The notes beneath the pieces are model-generated. The model was not told where the DNA came from. It ran no database searches and saw only the letters and a list, made by a program, of their open reading frames with translations. Both the position numbers and the translations under genes were made by a program. From an uncultured Prevotellaceae bacterium (lineage in GTDB: Bacteria > Bacteroidota > Bacteroidia > Bacteroidales > Bacteroidaceae): 40,721 bases of DNA. Each line of letters starts with the position of its first letter. Position 1 is the stretch's first letter. Of this stretch, positions 9,072 to 18,709 are shown one piece after another. The DNA lies in contig CACXQL010000053.1 of the NCBI GenBank assembly GCA_902769805.1, positions 1-40,721 on the forward strand, read 5' to 3'.

Positions 9072-11829
9072 ATGGAGTACAATTTTAGAGACATTGAACA
9101 GAAATGGCAGAAGCGATGGGTGGAGATGCAGACCTATCGTGTCACAGAGGATCCGACAAAGAAGAAATTCTATGTGTTGAACATGTTCCCCTACCCCTCT
9201 GGTGCAGGCTTGCATGTAGGTCATCCACTTGGTTACATCGCCAGTGATATCTATGCACGCTATAAGCGTCAACAGGGATATAACGTGCTGAATCCTATGG
9301 GTTATGATGCCTACGGACTGCCTGCAGAGCAGTATGCCATCCAGACGGGTCAGCATCCGGAGAAGACAACCTTTGAGAACATCGACCGCTATCGCTCACA
9401 GTTGGATAAGATCATATTACAGCACTTCATCACAAAAGGCACAGCCCACTATCAAACTCATTGAGCATTTTGAGTTGATGGGAACAGAGAATTGTGGTGC
9501 CTTGGGTACGGAAGAACTGCATTTTACCGCCTCAGAATGGGCAAACTTCTCTGAAAAGAAGAAACAGGAAGTGCTGATGAACTATCGTATTGCCTATCTT
9601 GCCGATACGATGGTGAACTGGTGTCCGAAACTGGGTACTGTACTTGCCAACGACGAGGTGGTAGATGGTGTCAGCGTACGTGGCGGCTATCCTGTAGTAC
9701 AGAAAAAAATGCGCCAGTGGTGTTTGCGTGTATCGGCTTATGCTCAGAGACTGTTGGACGGACTGGAGGAGATTGACTGGACAGAATCCCTGAAGGAGAC
9801 GCAGCGTAACTGGATCGGTCGCTCTGAGGGTACAGAGGTAGAGTTCAAGGTCGCAGACTCAGATAAACACTTCACCATCTTCACTACCCGTGCCGACACC
9901 ATGTTTGGTGTTACGTTTATGGTACTGGCTCCAGAGAGTGAACTCGTGGCAGAGCTTACCACTCCCGAACAGAAGGCAGAAGTTGAAAAATATCTTGACT
10001 ATGTCAAGAAGCGTACAGAGCGTGACCGTCAGATGGATCATAAGGTGACGGGTGTTTTCTCCGGAAGTTATGCCATTAATCCATTTAATGACGAGAAGAT
10101 TCCTATCTGGATAGCAGAATATGTGTTAGCCGGTTATGGTACAGGTGCTATCATGGCTGTCCCTGCCCATGACTCCCGTGACTATGCCTTTGCCAAGCAC
10201 TTTAACCTTCCTATCATCCCGTTGATAGAAGGTGCTGATGTCAGTGAGGAAAGTTATGATGCCAAAGAGGGTATCATGTGTAACTCTGCAAGTGCAAAGT
10301 TCAGCCTCAACGGATTGACAGTGAAGGAGGCTATTGCCGCTACGAAGAAGTTTGTCACGGAACAAGGATTAGGTCGGGTAAAGGTAAACTATCGCTTACG
10401 CGACGCCATTTTCTCACGTCAAAGATATTGGGGTGAGCCATTCCCTGTCTACTACAAGGACGACATGCCTTATATGATTCCTAAGGAGTGTCTGCCTTTG
10501 GAGCTGCCTGAGATTGATAAATACCAACCGACGGAGACGGGTGAGCCACCATTGGGACGTGCAAAGATATGGGCATGGGATACGAAAACAGACAAGGTCG
10601 TTGATAAGTCACTTATCGACAATAAGACCGTTTTCCCACTTGAACTTAATACCATGCCTGGCTTTGCAGGTTCCAGCGCTTATTATCTGCGTTATATGGA
10701 TCCCAAGAACGAAAAGGCACTCGTTAGTCGCGATGCGGATGAGTATTGGCGTAATGTCGACCTCTATGTCGGTGGTACAGAACACGCAACAGGTCACTTG
10801 ATTTATTCTCGTTTCTGGAACAAGTTCCTATATGACTCCGGCTATTCTTGTGAGGACGAGCCATTCAAGAAACTTGTCAATCAAGGTATGATTCAAGGAC
10901 GTTCTAACTTCGTATATCGTATTGAGGATGAGGGAGCCGATAAGGGTAAGTTCGTCAGTTTCGGTCTGAAGGATAAATACACCACCACTCCTATCCATGT
11001 CGATGTGAACATCGTTTCTGCCGATGTGCTTGATATTGATGCCTTCAAGGCTTGGCGTCCGGAATATGCCAATGCTGAGTTTATTCTTGAGAACGACAAA
11101 TATATCTGCGGATGGGCGATAGAAAAGATGTCCAAGTCGATGTTCAATGTCGTCAATCCAGATATGATCGTCGAGAAATATGGTGCCGATACCCTGCGTC
11201 TCTATGAGATGTTCTTAGGTCCTGTGGAACAGTCGAAGCCTTGGGATACCAACGGTATTGACGGTTGTCACCGCTTCTTAAAGAAGTTCTGGGCATTGTT
11301 CTATGGGAATACCCGTGAGAACCCAGACGGCAAATTACTGGTAGATGACGGAGAGCCTACGAAGGAGGCATTGAAAAGTGTTCATAAACTGATTAAGAAG
11401 GTTAGTCAAGACATAGAGATATTCTCCTATAATACCAGTATCTCCGCTTTCATGATTTGTGTGAATGAACTCGCACAGATGAAATGTCACAACCGTGAGA
11501 TGTTGAAGACACTCGTTATCCTCATTGCTCCGTTTGCTCCACATATTGCTGAAGAACTATGGGAGGCATTAGGAGAGCAGGGGAGTGTCTGTGATTCTCA
11601 ATGGCCCACATGGAATGAAGAGTATCTGGTAGAGGATACCATTAAGTTAGGCGTTGCCTTTAATGGTAAGACCCGCTTTGATATGGAGTTCCCTGCTGAT
11701 GCTGATAATGCCACTATTGAGAAGACGGTATTGGCTGACGAACGCGCTCCAAAGTATATCGACGGCAAACCAATCGTAAAGGTTATCATCGTCCCTAAGC
11801 GTATGGTGAACATTGTATTAGGTAAATGA
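9072..11829 (+). pseudogene. leuS: Leucyl-tRNA synthetase, interrupted by an internal deletion and frameshift
   Basis: LeuRS charges tRNA-Leu. Frame 1 (9072-9464) holds the N-terminal catalytic half, including [17 protein letters not shown] (the HIGH signature) and [14 protein letters not shown]. It runs in register with the family to SQLDKI, then goes out of frame and stops. The rest lies in the next frame (open from 9304, homologous from about 9415 to 11829). It begins [12 protein letters not shown], then [11 protein letters not shown], the editing domain ([16 protein letters not shown]) and the KMSKS loop ([14 protein letters not shown]). The segment normally between (GFSFDWSREVRTCDP... 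through the WTQW region, about 30 residues) is absent, so roughly 90 bp (3n+2) are missing at about 9411-9417. LeuRS is essential, so either another copy exists or the sequence is wrong here. All other motifs look intact. Confidence 0.9.
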
Positions 11830-12803
11830 CAGTTAATCATAAACATATATGGAATGAGACCAAGGACTATCTTTTCATAGCCCTTGGACTTGCCATGTAT
11901 ACTATTGCGTTTACGGTATTCCTAATGCCGTATCAGATTGTAGCAGGCGGTGTGACTGGTTTCTCAGCCATCATCTACTATGCTACCGGGTTCCATTTGG
12001 AGAACACTTATATCATCATCAACGGTATTCTGTTGATTGTAGCTCTGAAGATCTTAGGTGTGAAATTCCTGATGAAGACCATCTTTGCCATCTTCACCCT
12101 CTATTTCATGCTGATGTTTGCTCAGGAGATTATCCCCAAGCAACCCAACGGACTGCCTTTTAAGTTGATGGGAGAAGGGCAAGATTTCATGTCTATGATC
12201 ATTGGTTGTTCTATCACCGGTATTGCCCTTGCTACTGTATTCTTGAATAATGGTTCAACAGGAGGAACGGATATCATTGCTGCCGCCGTGAATAAATACC
12301 ATCCGAATGTGACACTTGGTAACGTACTGATAGCCGTAGATTTCTGTATCATCGGCTCCTGTATGTTCTTTCCACAATTCGGTACCTACCTGGAACGAGC
12401 CCATAAGGTGATGTTCGGCTTCTGTGTGATGGCAATGGAGAATTATGTGCTTGACTATGTGATGAATGCCAGGCGACAGTCCGTACAGTTTCTTATCTTT
12501 ACCAAGAAATGGCAGGAGATAGCCAATGCCATTGGTACGGAGATGAATCATGGTGTGACTATCCTTGACGGACATGGTTGGTATACTGGTGAGAAGATGA
12601 AAGTACTCTGTATCCTTGCTAAGAAAAATGAGAGTATCAACATGTTCCGCCTTATCAAAATGATTGACCCTAATGCCTTTGTAAGCCAGTCGAGCGTTAT
12701 TGGTGTCTATGGTGAGGGATTTGAAGAGATGTGGGTAAAGATTAAGCAAGAGAAAAAGAAGAATGAAGATAGTATTCGCGACGAACAACCAACACAAGCT
12801 TGA
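11826..12803 (+). CDS. YitT/DUF2179 family membrane protein
   Basis: This 325-residue integral membrane protein is of the YitT type. Residues about 15-220 hold five or six hydrophobic helices ([54 protein letters not shown] with the conserved GSTGGTD). A cytosolic DUF2179 domain follows ([17 protein letters not shown], then LCILAKKNE). The family is usually annotated as an uncharacterised membrane protein; transport is suspected but unproven. Its ATG overlaps the leuS stop by 4 nt (ATGA) and its 3' end overlaps rdgB by 41 nt, which suggests translational coupling along one transcript. Confidence 0.9.
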   Translation: MTVNHKHIWNETKDYLFIALGLAMYTIAFTVFLMPYQIVAGGVTGFSAIIYYATGFHLENTYIIINGILLIVALKILGVKFLMKTIFAIFTLYFMLMFAQEIIPKQPNGLPFKLMGEGQDFMSMIIGCSITGIALATVFLNNGSTGGTDIIAAAVNKYHPNVTLGNVLIAVDFCIIGSCMFFPQFGTYLERAHKVMFGFCVMAMENYVLDYVMNARRQSVQFLIFTKKWQEIANAIGTEMNHGVTILDGHGWYTGEKMKVLCILAKKNESINMFRLIKMIDPNAFVSQSSVIGVYGEGFEEMWVKIKQEKKKNEDSIRDEQPTQA

Positions 12804-13374
12804 CGAAATCAGGAGTATCTTGGGTGAGGGCTTTGAGGTGGTCTCCTTAAATGATATTGGTTGTCATGAGGATATCCCAGAGACAGGTAAGACATTGGAG
12901 GAGAATGCCTTGCAGAAGGCACAATATGTCTATGACCACTACCATGTGAGTTGTTTTGCAGATGATACAGGACTGGAGGTTGATGCACTGAACGGTGCTC
13001 CTGGTGTCTATAGTGCCCGCTATGCCGGTGGTGATGGACATGACTCAGAGGCGAATATGACAAAATTGCTTCATGAATTAGGAAATAATAACAACCGTAA
13101 GGCAAGATTCCGCACTGTTATTGCGTTAATAGAGAAAAAGGATATATGCCCCTGTGGCTGCAACAGCATCAAGAAAGTCCATCAGTTTGAAGGTATCGTC
13201 AATGGTGTGATTATCCGGGAGCGTAGGGGAGGAGAGGGCTTCGGCTACGATCCCATCTTCCAACCAGAAGGTTACGACAAGACTTTTGCTGAATTAGGAA
13301 TGGATATCAAGAATACCATCAGTCATCGGGCACGCGCCACACAAAAATTGGCAGAGTATCTCAAAACGCTATAA
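12763..13374 (+). CDS. rdgB: Non-canonical purine NTP pyrophosphatase (RdgB/HAM1)
   Basis: This 203-residue cytosolic enzyme hydrolyses dITP, ITP and XTP to monophosphates, clearing deaminated purines before they enter DNA or RNA. Family motifs in order are [16 protein letters not shown] at the N-terminus, [20 protein letters not shown] (catalytic Asp region), [10 protein letters not shown] and [10 protein letters not shown] near the C-terminus. The length is normal. The start lies inside the 3' end of the YitT gene (41-nt overlap in another frame); the conserved FATNN motif begins at residue 5, so the overlapping start is well supported. An insert with CPCGCNS near residue 125 is unusual but lies in a known variable region. 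The porZ-like gene begins 3 bp downstream. Confidence 0.96.
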   Translation: MKIVFATNNQHKLDEIRSILGEGFEVVSLNDIGCHEDIPETGKTLEENALQKAQYVYDHYHVSCFADDTGLEVDALNGAPGVYSARYAGGDGHDSEANMTKLLHELGNNNNRKARFRTVIALIEKKDICPCGCNSIKKVHQFEGIVNGVIIRERRGGEGFGYDPIFQPEGYDKTFAELGMDIKNTISHRARATQKLAEYLKTL

Positions 13375-13377
13375 TAT

Positions 13378-15390
13378 ATGAAGAAATACATCATCATTCT
13401 TTTTTTGTCAATAGTCAACAGCCAATTGGCAAATGCTCAGATTGGCAAATGGAGAGCCTATATGGCTTATTATGATGTACAACAGATACAAAAGGCTGGT
13501 AATGAACTTTTTGTGATGGCAAGTAATGATCTCTATCAATATAATCTCAACGACCAGAGTATCTATACATACGACAAGACAAATGGTATGAGTGACACCT
13601 ATCTCACACATATCAAATGGTGTCCTAAGGCAGAACGTCTGATAGCTGTTTATCAAAACTCCAATATCGACCTGGTTAGCTTGGAGAATGATGTTGTCAA
13701 TGTTAGTGATCTATATACCAAGGTCATTACTGGAGATAAAACAATTAATCATATTACTATCTATGAACAATATGCCTATCTTGCATGCGGTTTCGGTATT
13801 GTGAAACTGGATGTTGCCAACTATGAGATCAGTGAGTCGTATATGCTCAAGCAGAATATTCAGAATATCGTTATCAAAGATAATGTCATCTATGCCAAGA
13901 CAGATAAAAATGTCATCTGTGGTTCTCTCAAGAAAAACCTGATAGACCCAAATAACTGGCAGACAACGACCATCTTTCCTCCCTTTGACGATGACAATAC
14001 CGACTATAACACTTATATTGAAACTGTCAGGAAATTGAATCCTGGAGGACCTAAATATAACCACTTCTTCAATATGCAAATGTATCATGGGAAACTGTAT
14101 ACAGTAGGAGGAGGGTGGTATCAATCTGCTAATTTCAGGAGACCTGGAACGGTTCAGGTATTAAACGAAGATAAAGACTGGATTATTTATCAGGATGATA
14201 TCAAACCTGCTTTTGCTCCAAGATATGAAGATATCAATTCTATCGCCATTGATCCTTTAAATGAGAATCATGTGATGGTTGCCTCCTGTTCAGGAGTCTA
14301 TGAGTTCCTTGATGGAAAATTCAAGAAAAACTATACTGCAGGAAACGTCAGTTATTTTGAATCCGCTGCCAGCAATGGAGATCCTAATTATGTTCGTACG
14401 GATGGTATCATCTACGACCAAGAAGGCAATCTCTATTGTTTAAATAGTGGTTCTAAGACTGGTATCATCAAACTAAGCAGTGATGGTAAATGGAGTGGAT
14501 TTATGAATAAGGCACTTATTGATAAACCAGAGCATGCTATGCGAGTGATGAAAGGCTCCATGATAGATAGTCGCGGACTATTATGGTTTGTCAATGCCCA
14601 TAGTGATCATCCTGCTTTTTTCTGTTATGACTACCAGAATAATGAGATTTTTAAATATGATAACTTCACCAATGAAGATGGAATCAGTCTGTCAAATAGT
14701 TGGACAGAATGTATTTGTGAAGATAAAGATGGAAATATTTGGGTAGGAACAGATAAGGGTCCTGTCTATATTACAACAACTGAAATGGCTGATCCATCCA
14801 TTGGAGTCATTCAATATAAAGTACCAAGAAATGATGGCACAGACTATGCCGATTACCTGCTGGCAGGGATATATATTACCAGTATAGCTATTGATGGTGC
14901 AGGACGCAAATGGTTTGGTACGAATGGCAATGGTGTATATCTCATCAGTGCTGATAACAATACTCAAATACAGCATTTTACGACTACTAACAGTCCATTA
15001 TTAAGTGATAATATTGAATCTATAGCCATTGATAATAAAACAGGTGAAGTATTCTTTGGAACAACAGCTGGTCTTTGTTCTTATATGAGTGATGCTATAG
15101 AACCCTCTGAAGAAATGACAGATGATAACGTGTATGCTTATCCTAATCCTGTGAATTTCAATGATTATAATGGACTTATTACTATCGTAGGTCTTACCTA
15201 TAATGCAGATGTAAAGATTACCAATGCTACAGGTTTCCTTATTGCTGAAGGACGTAGTAATGGTGGATTATTCACATGGGACGGCAAAGACAAAAAAGGT
15301 AATCGTGTAGCCAGTGGAGTCTATAACGTCATTACTGCTACAAAAGACGGAAAGAAAGGAACAGTATGCAGAATAGCTATCGTCAAATAA
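13378..15390 (+). CDS. porZ: PorZ-like type IX secretion system beta-propeller protein
   Basis: The 670-residue protein has a signal peptide (residues 1-20, ending LANA before QIGKWRAYM). Two beta-propeller domains follow, with repeating two-component-regulator-propeller strands such as WVGTDKGPVYI and WFGTNGNGVYLIS. The C-terminal sandwich domain (VYAYPNPV ... GLFTWDGKDKKGNRVASGVY ... CRIAIVK) looks like a type IX sorting domain. This layout is that of PorZ of Porphyromonas gingivalis, a surface component of the T9SS attachment complex that binds A-LPS. The N-terminal IGKWRAYMAYYDVQQIQKAG is a good family match. At 670 residues it is shorter than the roughly 780-residue P. gingivalis protein. 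The composition is markedly A+T-rich. It overlaps the following cotH-like gene by 25 nt. Confidence 0.8.
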   Translation: MKKYIIILFLSIVNSQLANAQIGKWRAYMAYYDVQQIQKAGNELFVMASNDLYQYNLNDQSIYTYDKTNGMSDTYLTHIKWCPKAERLIAVYQNSNIDLVSLENDVVNVSDLYTKVITGDKTINHITIYEQYAYLACGFGIVKLDVANYEISESYMLKQNIQNIVIKDNVIYAKTDKNVICGSLKKNLIDPNNWQTTTIFPPFDDDNTDYNTYIETVRKLNPGGPKYNHFFNMQMYHGKLYTVGGGWYQSANFRRPGTVQVLNEDKDWIIYQDDIKPAFAPRYEDINSIAIDPLNENHVMVASCSGVYEFLDGKFKKNYTAGNVSYFESAASNGDPNYVRTDGIIYDQEGNLYCLNSGSKTGIIKLSSDGKWSGFMNKALIDKPEHAMRVMKGSMIDSRGLLWFVNAHSDHPAFFCYDYQNNEIFKYDNFTNEDGISLSNSWTECICEDKDGNIWVGTDKGPVYITTTEMADPSIGVIQYKVPRNDGTDYADYLLAGIYITSIAIDGAGRKWFGTNGNGVYLISADNNTQIQHFTTTNSPLLSDNIESIAIDNKTGEVFFGTTAGLCSYMSDAIEPSEEMTDDNVYAYPNPVNFNDYNGLITIVGLTYNADVKITNATGFLIAEGRSNGGLFTWDGKDKKGNRVASGVYNVITATKDGKKGTVCRIAIVK

Positions 15391-16784
15391 ACATATTCTT
15401 TTTATTCTTTTTATTCTGTTTAAGTATAAACGCTCAAACAGACTTTAGTTTCGAGAATATCAGTCAGATAGGATTACCAGTAGTTAGTATTACCACTCTA
15501 AATGGTGAGGAACCTACATGTGAATATGTTGAGCATCCAGAAGGTTCTATGGGACAAGGCATTACAAATGCCACTAAGGTACCTTGTCGAATTATCATAA
15601 CTAAAAATAAAGAGGTACTATTTGATAGTGGTGAGTATGAGAAAAATATCAGTGGAGCCACTATTAAAATCAATGGAAATTCCAGTGCATATCATGATAA
15701 CAAACCCTACAAAATCAAACTACAAGTAAAAGAAGACCTTTTATTACGTGGAGATAAGAAATATAAGGATAAAGAATGGAGACTATTAAAAGATGCAAGA
15801 ACACTGAATACCATGATTGGTTTAAAGATGAATGAACTGATTGGTATGCCATGGACTCCATCATATATGTTTTGTAATGTATTTATCAACAATGACTACC
15901 GGGGTTGCTATCTACTCACCGAGTCAGTAAAGCGTAATTCAGATTGTCGCCTTGATGTTGATAAAAATACTGGATTTATTATTGAACGTGATGCTTATTG
16001 GTGGAATGAGGAAGTATATTTTGAAACTTCCTATTTCAGTCCTAAAATGCATTATCGTTATACATGGAAATATCCAGATGAAGAAGATGTAACAGAAGAA
16101 CAAACTCAATATGTTCAATCATATATTAATCAAGTAGAAAAGAGTATTGAAGAAGGTAATTATGATAAATATATTGATGTTAACTCATTTGCTTCATGGT
16201 TATTAGCACATGATATATTAGGGACGTGGGACTCTGGAGGTTCTAACTTATATGTTATGAGATATGATGATAACTCATTATTGGAGATGGCAAATATGTG
16301 GGATTTTGATACTATCTTTTGGATGGATAAGGATAGTTTTTCAAGATACCACACAGGAAATTATGATTTCTATTTTCCATCACTTTTAAATAATAGTAAT
16401 ACCTCATTCTTATATGCTTATATCAATAAATGGAATGATATAAAAGATATTATTCCACAACAAATCATTGACTATATAAAAGCATTTGCTGACAGTGAAG
16501 AAGGAAAAGCACTACAGTTATCAAGAGAATACTATACGAAACGATGGGACAAAGAACTTACTACTGTCAATGAAGATGTAGAGAAAATGATTGACTGGTT
16601 TAACGGTCATCTTCCCTGGCTTGATACTACTATCAGCGATATGGGTAAGCAAACAAGTATTTCAACAACTTATCTTTATCAAAATGATCACTCTTCACAT
16701 ATTTATGATATTCATGGAAAACAGTTAAAGATTCCTCAAAAAGGTATATGTATTATCAATAATAAAAAATATATCATTAAATAA
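15366..16784 (+). CDS. CotH-family secreted protein with short C-terminal sorting-like tail
   Basis: The protein has 472 residues. A signal peptide (IFFLFFLFCLSINAQ) is followed by a CotH kinase-like domain. It includes ATIKINGNSSAYHDNKPYKI near residue 98, KEWRLLKDARTLNTMIGLKM, YRGCYLLTESVKR and MANMWDFDTIFWMD; the DFD resembles the metal-binding part of CotH kinases, some of which phosphorylate secreted proteins. The C-terminus (HIYDIHGKQLKIPQKGICI then KKYIIK) resembles the short sorting-type tails common on Prevotella surface proteins, so export by the T9SS is plausible. The ATG lies inside the porZ-like gene (25-nt overlap), pointing to coupled translation. The gene is very A+T-rich. Kinase activity and substrate are not shown. 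Confidence 0.82.
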   Translation: MQNSYRQINIFFLFFLFCLSINAQTDFSFENISQIGLPVVSITTLNGEEPTCEYVEHPEGSMGQGITNATKVPCRIIITKNKEVLFDSGEYEKNISGATIKINGNSSAYHDNKPYKIKLQVKEDLLLRGDKKYKDKEWRLLKDARTLNTMIGLKMNELIGMPWTPSYMFCNVFINNDYRGCYLLTESVKRNSDCRLDVDKNTGFIIERDAYWWNEEVYFETSYFSPKMHYRYTWKYPDEEDVTEEQTQYVQSYINQVEKSIEEGNYDKYIDVNSFASWLLAHDILGTWDSGGSNLYVMRYDDNSLLEMANMWDFDTIFWMDKDSFSRYHTGNYDFYFPSLLNNSNTSFLYAYINKWNDIKDIIPQQIIDYIKAFADSEEGKALQLSREYYTKRWDKELTTVNEDVEKMIDWFNGHLPWLDTTISDMGKQTSISTTYLYQNDHSSHIYDIHGKQLKIPQKGICIINNKKYIIK

Positions 16785-16786
16785 AG

Positions 16787-16816
16787 AATGCTGGAGATTA
16801 ACTCAACTCCAGCATT
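16787..16816. terminator. Bidirectional hairpin terminator between cotH-like gene and nadA
   Basis: A perfect 10-bp stem, AATGCTGGAG (16787-16796) with CTCCAGCATT (16807-16816), has a 10-nt loop. It is followed by TTTCT on the plus strand and preceded by A-rich DNA, which reads as U-rich on the minus strand. It separates two convergent genes and overlaps the nadA stop codon and last sense codons. Confidence 0.85.
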
Positions 16817-17790
16817 TTCTCTATAGGTTTTACTGCCTTTTTAGCTATCTTAGTATCAACTTCAACTGTTGGCCACTCATATTTTAAAGTATTATAAATC
16901 TTCAACAGAGAATTCATCTTCATATAGTCACATTCGTTACAATGACAACCAATAGAACCTTCTGATACCTCTGGCGGTACTGGATAGAACTTGGTATCAG
17001 GACACTGACGTTGCATCTCATGTAAAATTCCAGCCTCTGTAGCCACGATATACTCTTCGGTGGGGTGTTCTACCGCATACTTCAAAAGAACGGCCGTAGA
17101 GCCTACTATATCGGCTATAGCGAGTACTGGACCTTTACATTCTGGATGAGCAAGTACTAATGCTTTAGGATGTTCTTCTTTTAGTTTAATAATCTCAGGT
17201 ACTGAGAAACGCTCATGTACATGACATCCACCATTCCATAACAACATTTTTCTGCCTGTTATCTCATTAATATAGGATCCTAAATTATAATCAGGACCAA
17301 AGATTATCTTAGCATCTTTAGGAAAGGTATCTACAATCTTCTTAGCATTACCACTGGTAACTACTACATCTGTTAATGCCTTAACAGCAGCTGTAGTATT
17401 GACATAACTGATTACTTGATAACCAGGATGTGCTTCCTTGTATTTCTTTAAATCATCTGCCTTACAACTGTCAGCAAGAGAACACCCAGCGTTCAGATCA
17501 GGACATAATACAAGTTTGTCTGGAGAGAGAATCTTACAGGTCTCAGCCATAAAATGAACTCCACACATTACTATTATTTTGGCATCTGTCTCTGCAGCCT
17601 TACGAGCCAATGCAAGAGAATCTCCTATAAAATCTGCAATCTCTTGTATCTCACCCTTCGTATAATAGTGAGCTAATATGACAGCATTCTTTTCTTCTGC
17701 CATACGACGAATTTCTTTTTGAAGATCAATACCTTCTGTAATAGGTTCGTCTATAAATCCTTGTTTAATCCATTCAGTTTTCAACTTCAT
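16798..17790 (-). CDS. nadA: Quinolinate synthase NadA
   Basis: This 330-residue [4Fe-4S] enzyme condenses iminoaspartate with dihydroxyacetone phosphate to quinolinate in NAD synthesis. Motifs are NAVILAHYYTKGEIQEIADF, VMCGVHFMAETCKIL (first cluster Cys region), CPDLNAGCSLADSC, WNGGCHVHERF and GSIGCHCNECDYMKMN (last Cys region). The open frame extends 26 codons further up, but the ATG at 17790 is chosen because conserved sequence starts there and an A-rich leader precedes it. No nadB or nadC is adjacent. The upstream gap carries DnaA boxes, so its promoter may lie within a candidate origin. Confidence 0.96.
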   Translation of the reverse strand: MKLKTEWIKQGFIDEPITEGIDLQKEIRRMAEEKNAVILAHYYTKGEIQEIADFIGDSLALARKAAETDAKIIVMCGVHFMAETCKILSPDKLVLCPDLNAGCSLADSCKADDLKKYKEAHPGYQVISYVNTTAAVKALTDVVVTSGNAKKIVDTFPKDAKIIFGPDYNLGSYINEITGRKMLLWNGGCHVHERFSVPEIIKLKEEHPKALVLAHPECKGPVLAIADIVGSTAVLLKYAVEHPTEEYIVATEAGILHEMQRQCPDTKFYPVPPEVSEGSIGCHCNECDYMKMNSLLKIYNTLKYEWPTVEVDTKIAKKAVKPIEKMLELS

Positions 17791-17898
17791 ATTATTATTA
17801 TCTTTTTTTATTTTTTCTTTTAAATTAAAAATGAAATGAGTATGATGATACAGCGTTGATAAGTGCAAAACTTTTTGCTAATTTTCTTGGTATTTTAT

Positions 17899-18161
17899 TT
17901 ATACACTAATATAACACTTGTTTTATACATACTCTGTGAATACTTTCTTATTGATTTATAATCATATAAGATATTTATCCACATTTTCTAATTTTGGTGC
18001 AAATATAATAAGTTTATAATTTTTTCTTGCAAAAAATAGGAGAAAAGTGAGTGAAATCCCTGTGATTTATGATTTTTATCCACTGATAGAGTAGGGGTGG
18101 TATGGGAAAAAAAATACTAATGCACAAGTTATAAACATACTTATCCACTAGTTTATCCACA
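17899..18161. other. Candidate chromosomal replication origin (DnaA-box cluster)
   Basis: The 376-bp gap between nadA and the TrmH-type gene is very A+T-rich and holds DnaA-box sequences. TTATCCACA occurs at 17975-17983 and 18153-18161, TTATCCACT at 18076-18084 and 18141-18149, and TTATACACT at 17899-17907. All share one orientation, and the last two are 12 bp apart centre to centre. A+T-rich segments between them could serve as an unwinding element. Two parS sites lie about 8-9 kb away, and polA and mnmG are nearby. The boxes are seen directly; origin function is inferred. The gap must also contain the nadA promoter. Confidence 0.55.
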
Positions 18162-18166
18162 TTTAT

Positions 18167-18703
18167 TTAATATCGTAAAATAAGTGTCTCTGCAAACTTA
18201 TAGATGATAATACCTGCTGTTACACTGACATTCATAGAGTGTTTAGTACCTAACTGTGGTATTTCCAGACAGCCGTCTGAAGCATCTACTACTTTCTGAT
18301 GTACTCCTTTTACTTCATTACCAAGAATAACAGCATATCGTTGTCCTTCTTGTGGAATAAAGGTCTGTAATTTCGTAGAGTGTTCTACTTGCTCTACAGA
18401 AAGTACTTGATAACCTTCATTTTTCAATTCATCTACAGCTTCTAATGCTGTCTTAAAGTATTTCCAGTTTACAGAATCCTCAGCACCCAATGCTGTCTTA
18501 TGTATTTCTGTTGCTGGTGGTGTACAACTGATACCACAGAGATAGACAGCTTCCACTCGAAAAGCGTCACAGGTACGGAAAACACTACCTACATTATACA
18601 TCGAACGTACATCATCAAGTACGACTATCAGTGGTAGTTTATCAGCTTCTTTAAATTCCTCAATGGAAAGTCGCTGCATTTCTATAGTACGTATTTTTCT
18701 CAT
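18167..18703 (-). CDS. TrmH/SpoU-family RNA 2'-O-methyltransferase
   Basis: This 178-residue SPOUT methyltransferase probably methylates a ribose 2'-OH in tRNA or rRNA using S-adenosylmethionine. The three family motifs are present: DVRSMYNVGSVFRTCDAF (motif 1), YAVILGNEVKGV (motif 2) and IPQLGTKHSMNVSVTAGI (motif 3, forming the knot). It lacks the N-terminal substrate-binding domain of RlmB-type enzymes, so it is a minimal TrmH-like member; the exact target base cannot be told. It lies 6 bp downstream of polA on the same strand and is probably cotranscribed with it. Its 3' end abuts the DnaA-box gap. Confidence 0.92.
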   Translation of the reverse strand: MRKIRTIEMQRLSIEEFKEADKLPLIVVLDDVRSMYNVGSVFRTCDAFRVEAVYLCGISCTPPATEIHKTALGAEDSVNWKYFKTALEAVDELKNEGYQVLSVEQVEHSTKLQTFIPQEGQRYAVILGNEVKGVHQKVVDASDGCLEIPQLGTKHSMNVSVTAGIIIYKFAETLILRY

Positions 18704-18709
18704 GTTCTT

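Noticed and set aside
17791-17868. Longer nadA with 26 extra N-terminal residues
   Set aside because: The extension is Asn/Lys/His-rich without similarity, and the ATG at 17790 has the usual A-rich leader and begins the conserved part.
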